64,000 bases of DNA, taken from Microdochium bolleyi (lineage: Eukaryota; Ascomycota; Sordariomycetes; Xylariales; Microdochiaceae). Shown piece by piece: positions 1 to 11,260 of this stretch. A model generated the notes under the pieces. It was not told the origin of the DNA, did not search any database, and saw only the letters and a program-made list of their open reading frames with translations. Within the stretch, counting starts at the first letter, position 1. Each line of letters starts with the position of its first letter. The DNA is taken from NCBI GenBank assembly GCA_001566295.1, contig KQ964247.1:3658001-3722000 (forward strand). The letters are read 5' to 3'. A program made the position numbers and the translations under genes.

Positions 1-280
1 TTTCAAGCATCATGGCGGGCCTTCTGCAACAGCACGAACCGCTGCTCCACTGCCAGGGTCCTTCTGCAGGGCACACCTCACACCTTGGAGCTTCAGGAGC
101 CATCTCGTTCTGCTGGAGGAGTCTGCCATCGCTGGGGCGGGCCCCTACCGTCGATTGAGCTTGATCGGCACCAGGAATATCCTTACATATATGCCATGAC
201 CAGCACTACGCACCGCTCGATTACCGTTGCTTGATAACAAGAACAACCCCGAAAATACATCACTCTGTGAGCCCATCATC

Positions 281-2454
281 ATGCAGCCCGTAGAATCGGC
301 CTCACACGCTGTCACTCTTGCCCAGGAGCTGGTCGAGCGATGGCCATACGCGGCATCGGCCACGGCGGCACTAGTCGCCGGCCTCTTGGCCCAGTACCTG
401 CTCAAGCCAGATCCCCTTGCCGGCATCCCCATCGTCGGCAAGGGTGGTGTTCATCAGCGGAGGAAGTTCTTCATGTCTGGCCGGGCAAGGGAGCTCTATT
501 TTGAGGGCTACCAGAAGGTATAACACGGGGCTCACCCGGTGTCAAAGAGACCTTGCTAACGATGACACCAGGTCTTCAACGCCACCAATGCGCTCTTCCG
601 CATCACCTCAGCCAGAGGTATGGGTTACAGCCATGCCATTTTCCTCCCCAGCTTTTTCTAACGTTCTATGCTCTCCAGAGTCCGAGATCATCGTAATCGA
701 CCCCAAGTACGCCAAAGAGCTCGCAAAAGTGCCAGATGAGTTCCTGAGTTTCACCAAGGCTATCGAAGAGGTAAGAGGTCCTCTGTATGAAAATTTGGGG
801 GCTGCTCTTCTGGCGGCTGACAAACACGACACATTCAGTCAATGCAAGAGAAATATATCCATCTCGCAGGAAATGCTGGCGAGTTCCTCCCACACACAAT
901 CAAGGCCAACTTGACGCCCGCCCTAGGTGAGTAGCTGGCCAAGCCCCGACTGTAGCCAGCAAGCTTCCTTTCACGCTGCTAATTGCACGTGATGCTGCTT
1001 CCAAGGTCGCCTCAACCCCGTGCTGGCACAGGAAGTTCGTGAATCGATGGAAGTCGAGCTTCCCCAGACATCAGAATGGACCGAATTCGTGCTCAGCCCA
1101 AAGCTCTACCGGATCGTCGCACAGGCGTCAGGCCGCATCTTCATCGGTCCCGAGCTCTGCCGCAAGGAAGAGTATCTCGACGCCGCCATCAACTACACCA
1201 TCGACGTCATGATCGCCGTCTTCATCGTGCTCTACATGCCGACATGGCTCCGGCCCCTGCTCGCGCCCTGGGTCCCACAGGTCCGCAAGCTCAAGCAGCG
1301 CCGCCAGAAGGCCAAGGACTTTCTGGTGCCAATCATCACGGCGAGGAGGAAAGCAGCAGCAGAGAACCCAAACTACCAGCCTCCGGACGATATGCTGCAG
1401 TGGATGGACGACGACTTGACCAAGCAGCAGGGCAAGCGGCCGACGGTCGAAGACCTCGCGATCCACCAGCTGGGCATCAGCTTCGCCGCTATCCACACGA
1501 CAACATCTACCGTGACGAACATGTAAGCCTTGATGCTCTTAGGCCTATACAGGCTCCCCTTTGCTCCCCGTACTCAGATCTCCTCGAATGCCAGCTGACA
1601 TCCTCGCAGCATCTACACGCTGGCTGCCATGCCCGAGCTCATCCCGATACTGCGCGACGACGTGAAGCAGGCTTTGGAGGAGACCGATGGCGTTTTCACC
1701 AGTCTCGCGTTGCAGAACATGAAGAAACTCGACAGTTTCATGAAGGAGAATCTACGTTTTTACTCAATGTCGGCCGGTAAGTAACCTCACTTTCGCCATA
1801 CTGCCTTCACTGGAGTTGTTATTGGGTGGTCCCCATGTCTGATTTCTTTTTTCCCTTGCAGGTTCATTCCAGCGCAAGGTCCTCCAGCCATTCCAGCTGT
1901 CCAACGGCCAGGCCATCCCCGCCGGCGTCATCATCGAGCTGCCCCAGTGCGCCGTCAACGCCGACGCCAGCGTGTTCCCGGACGCCGACAAGTTCGACGC
2001 CATGCGGTACTACAAGCTCCGCCAGTCCAAGGAAGGGGGCGCGGACCCATCGCCCAACGCCGACGAGTCAGAGACCAAGGCGCCCAAGCTCACAGGTGCC
2101 AAGGCCGCCGAGGTCACGGCCAGCAGCCAGTTCGTCAGCGTGTCCCCCTCGAGCCTGACGTTCGGCCTCGGCCGGCACGCGTGCCCGGGACGGTTCTTCG
2201 CGGCCAACGAGATCAAGATGATCCTGTCCGTCATGCTGCTGCACTATGACATTGCCCTGCCCGAGGGCGAGACGGAGAGGTTCGAGAACATCACCCGTGC
2301 ACACTCGGTGAGTTTGAGTGTTTTCTACTTCCTGGGCTCTGCGTCCTCGAGGGCTCCGCGACTCGCTTCCCAGATTGATCAGGTACTAATGAAACTGCCG
2401 TTCTTATAGTCCATGCCGGATCCCAAGAAACCGGTTCGTATGAGGAAGCTGTAG
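281..2454 (+). CDS. Cytochrome P450 monooxygenase (8 exons)
   Basis: Exons 281-517, 572-617, 679-770, 839-926, 1006-1522, 1610-1776, 1862-2307 and 2410-2454 join in frame to 545 residues with GT-AG introns. Seen: an N-terminal membrane anchor at about residues 22-41; the ExxR motif of helix K (E373-R376, in KENLR); and the heme loop FGLGRHACPG with Cys490 as the axial thiolate ligand. This order and length fit a class II microsomal P450 bound to the ER membrane and fed electrons by NADPH-P450 reductase. The overall pattern recalls the ascomycete ent-kaurene-oxidase-like P450s, but the substrate cannot be read from sequence. An in-frame ATG at 227 would add 18 residues; 281 is preferred because the anchor follows at the usual distance. 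No terpene synthase, PKS or NRPS lies nearby, so it may be a stand-alone detoxifying or primary-metabolism enzyme. Confidence 0.93.
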
Positions 2455-3248
2455 CCGGAGAGATTGTTGATTGGTGATGGCAGTCTTGTTCCACAAAGCT
2501 TGGCCAACGACCGGAGACAACATCCACGGGCGTAAGTCGGTCTGGGTTGAAATTGCGGATTAGGCCAAGAGTGGCTTTTTGTCTGCGACTTCTCTCCGGC
2601 TGGCGCTAGACACAATACCTGCCAGTACCAAGTGCAACTACTTTTATTCGTACAAGGCTCATAAGAAGAACATTCTTGATAAACAGCGGGAAGAATGAAG
2701 TGTCAACTCAGGCATTTATTACTCTCTCTGGAAACCCCTCGGGCGCTGATTGGCTCTCCTCAAAGTGCCTTTCGGTGGTTTCAAGGTCTTGGCGTGCTCG
2801 GCGCTGCTGTGTAATGTGGAGACGGCTCATCGCTGGGTGTAAGTCGGCATGTGAGCAAGTTTGCGCACTTTGTGTGAGGGGATTGTGCACTCTGAAGGGA
2901 CGCAAGACTGGGTGATACAGAATGCATAGAAGACCAAGGAGACCAACCGAGCCGGAGGGGTCTCAATGGTGTCATTGTCGGGCAGGAGCACGGGCAAGTG
3001 GGATGAGAGAGGAGGGGGAGAAGAGGAGAGACAGAAGTGGACGTCAAGGTGTTCGGATATACCCTGCTCTGCGCTGCACCTCTTCCCCCTCCTTCGTTTC
3101 CTTCGTTCTTGATATCTTCTACAGACAAGCTTGAGTACATCTTCTTAGAACCGACTCATATTTTCGTTCTTACCTATCTCTCAGCAACAGACTACCTTAA
3201 CGCAATCTAATCGTCGGCATATCTCAACTCCTTACACATTCGCCCACC
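2455..3248. other. Intergenic spacer, P450 to superoxide dismutase
   Basis: 794 bp holding the P450 3' end and the SOD promoter and leader. The 3100-3245 segment is pyrimidine-rich, as expected for a fungal 5' leader. No coding potential or repeat was recognised. Confidence 0.6.
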
Positions 3249-4052
3249 ATGGCCGTCCCGACTTACACACTGCCCAAGCTGCCCTACGCATACGATGTAC
3301 GCACTCATCCTCTTCTCCTCCTTCTCGTGTCCGCTACTCGCCCCTCCGCCATACTCGCCGTGCGAACCACGGCGACCAAGCTACCACTCCTCCTTTTACC
3401 TTGCACACAAACACACACACACACTGACACAAAAGAACAACCACAGGCCCTCGAGCCCTCCATCTCGTCCCAGATCATGACGCTGCACCACACAAAGCAC
3501 CACCAGACGTACATCACCAACCTCAACAAGGCGCTGCAGGCGTCCGCGGCCGCCAACGCGGCGGGCAACCTCGTCGACGCCGCCGCCCAGCTGTCCGCGA
3601 TCCGGTTCAACGGCGGCGGGCACATCAACCACAGCCTGTTCTGGGAGGGGCTCGCGCCGGCGTCGTCGGCGGACACGCAGCACGCCACGGCCGCGCCGGA
3701 GCTCACCAGGGCCATCGAGGCGCAGTGGGGCAGCGTCGAGGCGTTCCGCGAGAAGTTCACCGCGGCGCTGCTGGGCATCCAGGGCAGCGGGTGGGGGTGG
3801 CTCGTCAAGGAAGGAAAGGCGTCGCTGCGGATCGCGACGCTCGCGAACCAGGAGGCCGTCGTCGAGGGCGGGCCGGGTGTGATCCCGCTGCTCGGTGTCG
3901 ACATGTGGGAGCATGCGTACTACCTGCAGTACCTCAATGGCAAGGCTGCGTACGTCGAGAACATTTGGAGCGTCATCAACTGGCGCACCGCCGAGGCGCG
4001 GTTCCTGGGCCAGAGGGAGGATGTGTTTGCGGGTCTGCGGGCGAGCTTGTAG
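3249..4052 (+). CDS. Manganese superoxide dismutase, cytosolic type
   Basis: Exons 3249-3296 and 3447-4052 encode 217 residues. It converts superoxide to oxygen and hydrogen peroxide. Seen: N-terminal LPYAYDALEP; LHHTKHHQTY with His30 as first metal ligand; the GGHINHSLFW loop with the second His; the GSGWGWL segment with the Gln position typical of Mn enzymes; and DMWEHAYYLQY with the last Asp and His ligands. The mature fold starts only a few residues after Met, so no mitochondrial presequence is present. This fits the cytosolic MnSOD found in many fungi rather than mitochondrial Sod2. The single intron is 150 nt, a multiple of three, and has no in-frame stop, so an unspliced message would still be open and give 267 residues. 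The intron carries a CA-rich tract near 3409-3424. The ATG sits in ACCATGG context. Confidence 0.95.
   Translation: MAVPTYTLPKLPYAYDVRTHPLLLLLVSATRPSAILAVRTTATKLPLLLLPCTQTHTHTDTKEQPQALEPSISSQIMTLHHTKHHQTYITNLNKALQASAAANAAGNLVDAAAQLSAIRFNGGGHINHSLFWEGLAPASSADTQHATAAPELTRAIEAQWGSVEAFREKFTAALLGIQGSGWGWLVKEGKASLRIATLANQEAVVEGGPGVIPLLGVDMWEHAYYLQYLNGKAAYVENIWSVINWRTAEARFLGQREDVFAGLRASL
3297..3446 (+). other. Stop-free 150-nt intron of the MnSOD gene, with CA microsatellite
   Basis: The donor GTACGC is at 3297 and the acceptor CCACAG ends at 3446. The intron falls between the Asp and Ala codons of the conserved AYDALEP block, so it must be removed to give a normal SOD. Read in frame it adds 50 residues, leucine-rich then threonine/histidine-rich, without a stop. 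Confidence 0.85.
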
Positions 4053-4142
4053 AACAGCGAGGCGAGACTTCTGATTCAACATGGTAAAGAGTTGTAGACT
4101 TTGCGAACTAAAAACTGGATCTGGGAAAGGGAAATGGTGATC

Positions 4143-6335
4143 TCAAGCTTTGCCCTTCTTCGCCTTTGGTACCTCGAGCCTCCTTATAGCCACCACCGGC
4201 TTATCCGTAACATCGCCCTCCTCCTCATCGCTATTACGCCGTCTAACCATGCCGGATAGTTGCCATCCCTCAGCAAGTCTCGCTCGCTCGCTCAGTACGC
4301 GCTCGGTGCCTTTGCCCTTCGGCGTCCGCATCTGCCCACGTCCCGTGTCCCCGCCGGCTTTATCCTCCAGGACATGGGCCATAACCTGCCACGAGTCCGC
4401 CAAGTGCGTGCATCTGCTCCGCCGGTGGAACAACACCACAGACGCAGCTACCAGGACACACTGCAGCAGGACCATTGCCACTACGATTCCGAACCCACGT
4501 TTGTGCACGGGTATGTTTAGGTCTTGCTTGATTGTGACACGGCCTGTATTTGAGACGTAAAAGTACGGTCTCAGGCGCTGGTACGCCATCTGCGACACGA
4601 TCGTGAAAAGTGCCTGCAGTGCAACTGCCGGACTACCCGTGTCCTGGAGAGTATCAAAGAATATGGCACGCAGGGTCTCGTCGATGACGTAATTCTTGCC
4701 AGGAGCTTCGGCCCACGTCGAGATGCAGCCGTTGCATAGCAATATCGAGTTAATGCGGAAAGTAGGTCTTACAGTCATGAGTGACAGCGTTCGATCCAGG
4801 AAGTAATTGGAGGAGCCGTAGACCTCTAAGCTTTTGACCTCTATTTGAGAATCGTTGTAGTCCGGGCTAATATATAGATCGAGGATGCCGCGCTCTTCGG
4901 TAGATTCTTTGTGACTTGTAGCGCCCAGCTGGGAGCGCACGGGTGCCGTGTCTATGCTCGCAAACTGGCTGTCTAGCAGAGATGTCTCGCTACCGTTGTT
5001 TGCTGCGAAGGCAACCACAATCTGCGGCTCTATTCGCCGCTTGCCACTTGTGGCTTTCACGAGGCGTGTCGTGTTGCTGAAAGACCTGTGTCGTGAAGTT
5101 AGCATAGTCCAGCGCAACCTCCGCGTGGTGGTCAGCGAATACCTAGCATCGTAGCACAGCGTCGCTCGTACTTCTGCTGGTCCCTGGGCAAAGCTTGTAG
5201 GCGCCCGAAGCTTCGACCAAATGCCATCAGGGCTAGTGGTCCACCCTTCAGAGACATTCTTCACGCCGAGGGTCGTGTTGGTGTGATTGAACAGCAGATA
5301 TGCTAACCCACCAATCTTATGGAAAGTTAGGGGCGAGAGAAGCCCGCCCATATCCAGATCGAATGGACACAAGGTGAACGCGACCTGGCCAAACCCCAAG
5401 CTTGAGGGCTCCTCATGGTTGTTGGCCAAACATCGGAATTCTGCGGGCTCTTTAAGTATCGAGGTTGCCAGCAGTGGAATGCTTTCGTTTGTTGACACTC
5501 GCCCCTCAAAATGCGCAAAAGTTGCGGGTTTACCCGCCATGCCTGGCACTTCCGTGGGAACCAGTCTCACGTCTTCCAGGTTCGGCCTGACGCAAGCTAC
5601 TCTTGTGTCCACCATCGTGAGGTAACCATTATATTCGCTGAGCAGCTCTCGATGGCTCTGGCTGTTGACAGGCAAGAGCGCTCGGACGGATACACCGGTA
5701 TCGTGTATATTATCAGAGAATTGTACATAATCTGGTTCGTTGTGCTCGGCGAAGACGGGAAACTGGTGGGGAGTGGAGGACCAGATACTGCCAGACTGCG
5801 TGTATTCTGTGCCAAGCATCCCGAGTGCGCCACCGTACGACACGTTGAGATGAGTCGTAGCATTGTATGTCAAAGCAGGCACAGTCGCAAAGTCGGCGAG
5901 CAGGATCGTGGAGGAGAACTGCAGTGCCAGAGACACCAGCAGCAGCAGCACCCCAAGGAGTCCTGCCAGAGGGTTCGCCGGGACTGTCTCGCACATGATC
6001 CAGCCGCTGACCCACGAGCCCGGGTTGGAGAACCGCATTATAGAGACCTCGGGCACTCGTGACAGCCTGACGTGCGATTCAAGAAGCACCGATGCCACGA
6101 GAGACACAGCTATTGTCGTCTGGGCCGCACCGGCGGCTCGGATGACCAAAGTAGAGAGCGTGACTGCGGATGGCAGCCTCCAGTCGTGGCTGACGAGGTT
6201 GCGCCATTGGGTGTTGGCCTCTGTGCCGAACCAGAGGAACTGCAGGAAGAATATCACGGCGATGAGTGCCGCGGTGCTCAAGGCGAGCGCCCAGATGGTG
6301 TAAGAGCCCAGTCTGCGGTGAAGTCGGGCGTCCAT
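4143..6335 (-). CDS. Fungal multi-pass membrane protein, unknown function
   Basis: Read as exons 6335-5143 and 5085-4143 (711 residues). The 57-nt intron 5142-5086 has a canonical GTATTC donor, a GCTAAC branch site and a CACAG acceptor, but contains no stop in frame, so the unspliced reading is also open (730 residues). Seen: hydrophobic segments near residues 14-36, 62-85 and 123-146, a long luminal or extracellular region of roughly 450 residues with many N-x-S/T sites, a last membrane segment near 600-620, and a charged cytosolic tail. The layout resembles a large, unnamed family of ascomycete integral membrane proteins with no assigned role. Its 3' end faces the SOD gene, with 90 bp between the two stop codons. 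The ATG at 6335 is followed directly by the first membrane segment. Confidence 0.8.
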   Translation of the reverse strand: MDARLHRRLGSYTIWALALSTAALIAVIFFLQFLWFGTEANTQWRNLVSHDWRLPSAVTLSTLVIRAAGAAQTTIAVSLVASVLLESHVRLSRVPEVSIMRFSNPGSWVSGWIMCETVPANPLAGLLGVLLLLVSLALQFSSTILLADFATVPALTYNATTHLNVSYGGALGMLGTEYTQSGSIWSSTPHQFPVFAEHNEPDYVQFSDNIHDTGVSVRALLPVNSQSHRELLSEYNGYLTMVDTRVACVRPNLEDVRLVPTEVPGMAGKPATFAHFEGRVSTNESIPLLATSILKEPAEFRCLANNHEEPSSLGFGQVAFTLCPFDLDMGGLLSPLTFHKIGGLAYLLFNHTNTTLGVKNVSEGWTTSPDGIWSKLRAPTSFAQGPAEVRATLCYDARYSLTTTRRLRWTMLTSRHRSFSNTTRLVKATSGKRRIEPQIVVAFAANNGSETSLLDSQFASIDTAPVRSQLGATSHKESTEERGILDLYISPDYNDSQIEVKSLEVYGSSNYFLDRTLSLMTVRPTFRINSILLCNGCISTWAEAPGKNYVIDETLRAIFFDTLQDTGSPAVALQALFTIVSQMAYQRLRPYFYVSNTGRVTIKQDLNIPVHKRGFGIVVAMVLLQCVLVAASVVLFHRRSRCTHLADSWQVMAHVLEDKAGGDTGRGQMRTPKGKGTERVLSERARLAEGWQLSGMVRRRNSDEEEGDVTDKPVVAIRRLEVPKAKKGKA

Positions 6336-8416
6336 AGTGATAACGTGTTGTTCCGCATACCGGCTTACTGGAGAGGATATCTCGCCACATGGGAGTGAAA
6401 CGAGCGGATACTCTCCTTCTTAAAGTGCAAGGTTAAATAGTGGCGCAATGCCCTTCCTTCGACTTTGGCAGTGGTCATAAGGGACTGTGTTCGTGCTGGC
6501 AGTCCCATCCTGGCGTCCTGGGGTCACTCGACACTGCAGACGAGGGCTTCGTGAGCCAATGGGCATGACATGATATAGGATAATGAGCTGGGTACTATAT
6601 CAAACCCCTGAGGTTAGCTGACTGTGAGCAGGCGCAGCAACTCGAGATTCAAGCATCGTTGCACCAATGCAACGTGCGTCGGTAGCCCATTGGGGGCTAA
6701 AAGTGTGAGCCGAGTAGCTGTGATAGGGTGCTGTCGCTCGACCCGCGTCTGATTTGGAGCACGACCAGGGATCAGTATGCGGTGGTTAGGCCCATAGGGC
6801 TGGGGTTGCAAGGGCCAAAATCTCACCTGCAGCAGTTCCCCTGGCCAGACGTAGCAGGAACCCGTATCTGCACTTGTGTGCATCTCTCGTGCGGGGAGCC
6901 CAGTAGGCAGCTGCCTGTAGGCCTTCGGCCAGAGGATGAAAATCAAGAGTCGTGGAAACGCAGATGGAAGACGCGAGGAGCGAGAAAACTCGAAGCTCAT
7001 GAATGATGTGAGAAACTGAGAGTGCCTTGATACGCGGATGTAGTTTGGAAGGCGCAACCTGGCCCAAATCTCAACCGCGTAGCAGTCACTGCTCCTTCTG
7101 GGCGCCTGGTCAAGGCAGGACTGGCGTACCCTGCTCCAAGCTATAGCTGAACAGTTGCGATGCCGTGCGGAGAAAGCTCTTATTCGAGTCTTACACAAAA
7201 CTGGTACGATGTCATCCAGACAAGCCAATCTCGTGCACTTCCAGCCAGGGGCTGCTCGGCAAGCTGATCCACTAGGACTGGGAAAGTCGGAGCCGAGATC
7301 TCACCTGCATCAAGACCGTCGCCTAGCCCTGGCTGACGGCATGGAGACAGCCAAGAAAAACCGTATTTGCGCATTTGTGCATTTTCAAATCTCGAATCAG
7401 TTAGTAGGGACCACAAGCTGACAACGATGTGACTCTACATAGATAAGGTGCCCCGGCAGTCCTTGGAGCTCCAGCTGTTCTGACGGCGGTGCTCTTTTGA
7501 CTCTATGGCTTTGGTGATTCTCGTCCAGATTCTCGTCCACTTGTCGACTTCAGATGTATTAACTTCAATTCTACCTTCCTCCGTGGAGTGATGATGCTAC
7601 TGCCTGTTGCATCATCGTCCCCCTCCCCGTCCGCCGCACTCGCACGCCGCCGAGGTCAGCCGACTTCGCGCCGTGCAGCGGGTTCTCCTCTTCAACCTAG
7701 GCCACCTAGGCTATGACCTGCAACATGACGCGTGAGTTCACCTTGCAGCGCAAACATGGCAACCGATACGGCATCGAGGACGCAGTACCCCGAAGTCAGA
7801 GGTGCGACGGACAATCACAGATTCCCAGATGGTGCAAGGCATGTGGAGACGACTTGTTCTGGACAATATAGTGGTTTCCGATCGCATGGTGAAAAGTTCT
7901 GGTATTAGTCCGAGCATACTGCTTTGGCGATCGAGCGATTGCTGCGCGAGATGGTCGCCCCTCGGCTGTTCGAACGAGCAGAGGGCCGCCGACTCCAAAG
8001 GAGTGGTCCAAGCTCAACGCGGGCGACCCTGCCATGCGGCTACTATATCCCTCCCAGCTATGATGTTGGAGATCTGCGCGACGGGACGGTGGCGGTCAGG
8101 GTGGAAAGATGACGGCGGTTGTTGCGATTAGCAAGGGGAAAACGCGAGAGCCCTTGAATGGAATCTGGCCGGCAGGAGCTCAAACTGTGCTTTATCCGTC
8201 GGATGGACGTTCCGCCATGTGCTCAAGACACTGATATTATAACATTAGGAAACATCAAGTGCAGCCAACACTGGGATCCAAGCTCATTAGCTAGTTCTTC
8301 GCAATCACAAACTGGAATTATAATTACAGGTACATCATCAGGTACAATCAAGTAGATTCGGCAAGATCGAGTTCCTTTTTGTGATACCCATGCTCGAGAA
8401 CAACGGGCACACAGCT
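6336..8416. other. 2.1-kb gene-poor spacer with a degenerate direct repeat
   Basis: No reading frame here has splice sites, codon bias or motifs of a real gene. Two related segments are visible at about 6787-6889 and 7273-7395. Both carry an identical 12-mer, ATCTCACCTGCA, at 6820 and 7298, then a second matching block (CCGTATnTGC...TGTGCAT) at 6862 and 7361. They may be remnants of an old duplication or mobile element. Confidence 0.4.
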
Positions 8417-9981
8417 TCAGCCCGACTTGGCAGGACCCTGACCCGGCGCAGTCGTCCCCTCCATCTCGACGTCGTCGACGATCTTGTGGTCGTTGCTCGC
8501 GCCTCCCGTGACGCCGAACTCGGCCTTGCGCTGTTTCTCGAGCTTGGCGGTCGTGTACGCCAGTGCGGCCGTCCAGAGCGCGAGCGCGATGGAGCAGGCA
8601 ATCATGGCATACATGCCTCTCTGTGCAATTTATTAGCGAAAACGGGTCACCAAATGATAGGCCTCATTCGAAGCAAAGATGGCGGGGGAACATGATGACT
8701 TACGACAAACCACGGCGCCATGGACGCCCCGTAGAACACGATGCTCCACCAGGCGTTGACGGCGTTGCTGCCCAGGTTCATTCCCGCGAGCACGACGGCG
8801 CGGAACATCTGCTCCTCGTAGCGCAGCGCGTCGTTGGCCCAGGCGAAGAAGGTCGCCTGGCACGCGTAGACGGTGCCGGCCCAGTAGTACGCGCCGAAGA
8901 CGATGGCCGTGGATGAGGCCGCGTCGGGGTTGTTGTGCGCGGCGAGGATCATGGCCGAGGTCGCGATGCCGACGATGCCGATGAAGTAGCCCACAAGGTA
9001 GCGCTTGCCGTTGAGGAAGTCGGTCAGGGTGGCCCAGAAGAGGGTGGACACGATGCCGACAGCGGGCACGCCGGAGGGATAGTTGTTGAGCTGAGTGACG
9101 GTGTACTTGGTGGTCGGGTGGCTCTTGAGGTACAAGGCGAGCAGGGCGTTTGTGCTGAAGGACTCGGTCTCCCCGGCGAGGATCCAGAGCATGACGAAGC
9201 CCCAGAAGTACCACGAGGTGAAGGTTTTCTTGAAGAAGCGGACAGACAAGGGAGAGCGGTCCTCGACGGCGGGGACGCGGGAGATGGCGAGGGCCTTCTC
9301 CGCGTCGGACAGGTAGAAGGCCTTGGTGGTGGCCGGGGTGTCGGGGAAGAAGATGAAGCCGTAGGCGGCGACGGGCAGGGTGATGATGCCGTCGATGATG
9401 AAGAGCCAGCGCCAGCCGGCGAGGCCGTGGCGGCCGTTCATGGTCGAGTAGATGCCCGTCTGGATGAAGCCGCCGATCATGGTGCCAGCGAGGCCAGACG
9501 CGGTGAAGATGCCGGAGCGCTTGCCGAGCTCGCGCTCGGTGTACCAGGAGCCGAGGATGTAGTGGGTGCCGACAAAAGTGGTGGCCTCGAAGATGCCCTG
9601 GAAGAAGCGGATGGCCATGATGCTCTGGGGCTGCTGGGCGGTGGCGGTGAGCATGGTGAGGCAGGCCCAGACGATCATGCACGAGGGGAAGAAGATGCGC
9701 GGGGCGATGTAGTGGAGCGAGAGGTTTGCGGGCAGCATGCCGACGACATAGCCGACGGTGAAGCAGGTGTTGATGATGTTGAGCTGGTCGCCGACGAAGC
9801 CGAGGTCCTCCTTCATGCCCGAGACATAGGCCTGGTTGAGATTTGTGCGGTCGAGGTAGTTTGTGAAGTAACTGAGGCAGCAGAAGGTGAGGATGAAGAA
9901 GTCGATCTTCTGGACGAGCTTGCGCTCGCCGGGCTTGTACTCTGTGTGGAAGTACTCGCGCAGCTTCTGGCGGAGGGCCAT
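8417..9981 (-). CDS. MFS transporter, Liz1/Dal5 (anion:cation symporter) family
   Basis: Exons 9981-8704 and 8620-8417 give 493 residues. Proton-coupled uptake permease of the plasma membrane. Seen: about 12 hydrophobic segments; the conserved start KIDFFILTFCCLSYFTNYLDR and the following NLNQAYVSGM block, hallmark of the Liz1 pantothenate-transporter-like branch; the RFFQGIFEA motif of helix 4; and a short hydrophilic C-tail. The intron (8703-8621) interrupts the last membrane segment at a GTAAGT donor. The ATG at 9981 is the first real one; the frame upstream has only a GTG. It is divergent from an amidase gene across a 1.3-kb spacer with GATA sites, which suggests uptake of a vitamin-, amide- or carboxylate-type substrate under nitrogen control. 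The exact substrate is an inference from the family only; allantoate, ureidosuccinate, nicotinate and biotin-precursor carriers share this fold. Confidence 0.9.
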
Positions 9982-11260
9982 GATGGCGGCGGGTGCGCAG
10001 CGGAGGCGGCACGAAGTCACTGAAGGGTGTTGTGTTGCTATGCAGTGAAGTCTGGCCGGGAATAGTCAGATCTTGAGCTGCTGTCCTGGGTGGCAAGCCG
10101 TGATGATGGTGAGGGTGGTCGTCGTCGGCGACGGCGGGGCCGGGGTTCCTATTATGGGCCGGTGGGTGCAGAGACTCGGGCAGGATTACCCCAATCTGGA
10201 CATGACTCGGCCGGGGATATCCCTCTCTCAGCTGGTGATTGACAAATAGCTTGGAATGTCCGGGTCGGAAGATGGAGGCCGAAGTCGCTGATTGCTCCGA
10301 GGTCAGGTGCCGATGCCAACCTCCAGATTGTTGCAGACCCTATCTTCCCTCTCGAAAGTGGTGATAAGATACGGCAGGGCGGAGCTCGTCCGGGCTTGCA
10401 GGGGGCCCGCCCAAGACCTGGGGTAGGAGGTGCAGTGGCGGGCAATCAGTGGAGCCCGGCCGGTGTCGGGACTCGCTAACGTGAGTCGCTAGAGCTCGAG
10501 GGGGCCTCTCACTGTCGGGGGTGACAGGCTGCCGACGAAGCCACTGACGAGCGCCTAGAGGGGGGCGCCGCTCCGCGGGCGGGAACAGTACGCCGTCGCC
10601 TTCTTCTCGCCATCAACAACGGCTCTCTGTCTTGGCGGTGCTCGCCTCTGCAGGAAACCTGCCGACGGATGTTTGGGCCAGCCACCCAGCCAGCCTCAAG
10701 CCACTGCCATTCCATGACTGATATCAATCAGCTGAAGGGCGGAATCCTGCCGACAGGCAAGAACCCCCTGGCGGCATGATAACGGTGCTCCATAACCACA
10801 CGACAACCCCACAGTTCGTTCAGCTCGCTCCTCGCGCGGCCCTAGTTCTTACGCCGAACAAGGCACTAGCATCCGGTCCTCCCTAATCAGTGCTGTCACG
10901 ACACAGCGCCGGGCACCCTAGTGCGGGGAAACCTCCAACTCGCCCTCGATGGCCAATTTGCCGACGTGCTGCAATCATGCTGTCGTCGCCGGCATCGGGC
11001 CTCGTCTCCTCATGGGCCGCGGTAGGAATTCCGGCGGAACTGCTTGTACGACACTTCCAGATTGAGAGCCTGCAAGGCACGACTGTGATTCTTCGCGACT
11101 GCCTCCCTCCAGCCGAAACTCTCTCGACGATACTTCTGGTCTGATTATTGGAGCTTACGGATCTGGAACTCAAAGTTCTGACAGGTCTAGCCTGTCTGTA
11201 CTCCTACCACACCAAAGCAAAACATCACAACGGTATCACAACGACATCACACTCGCAAAC
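9982..11260. promoter_or_regulatory. Divergent promoter of MFS transporter and amidase with GATA-factor sites
   Basis: 1.28 kb between two start codons. HGATAR sites (consensus of the AreA/NIT2 nitrogen regulators) are seen at 10340-10345 (AGATAG on the minus strand), 10362-10367 (TGATAA) and 10777-10782 (TGATAA). The first two are about 20 bp apart, the close pairing favoured by NIT2-type factors. No gene is evident inside. Confidence 0.45.

Noticed and set aside
8935..10023. 362-codon plus-strand frame opposite the MFS gene
   Set aside because: Gly/Glu/Asp-rich shadow of membrane-segment codons on the other strand; no independent signals.
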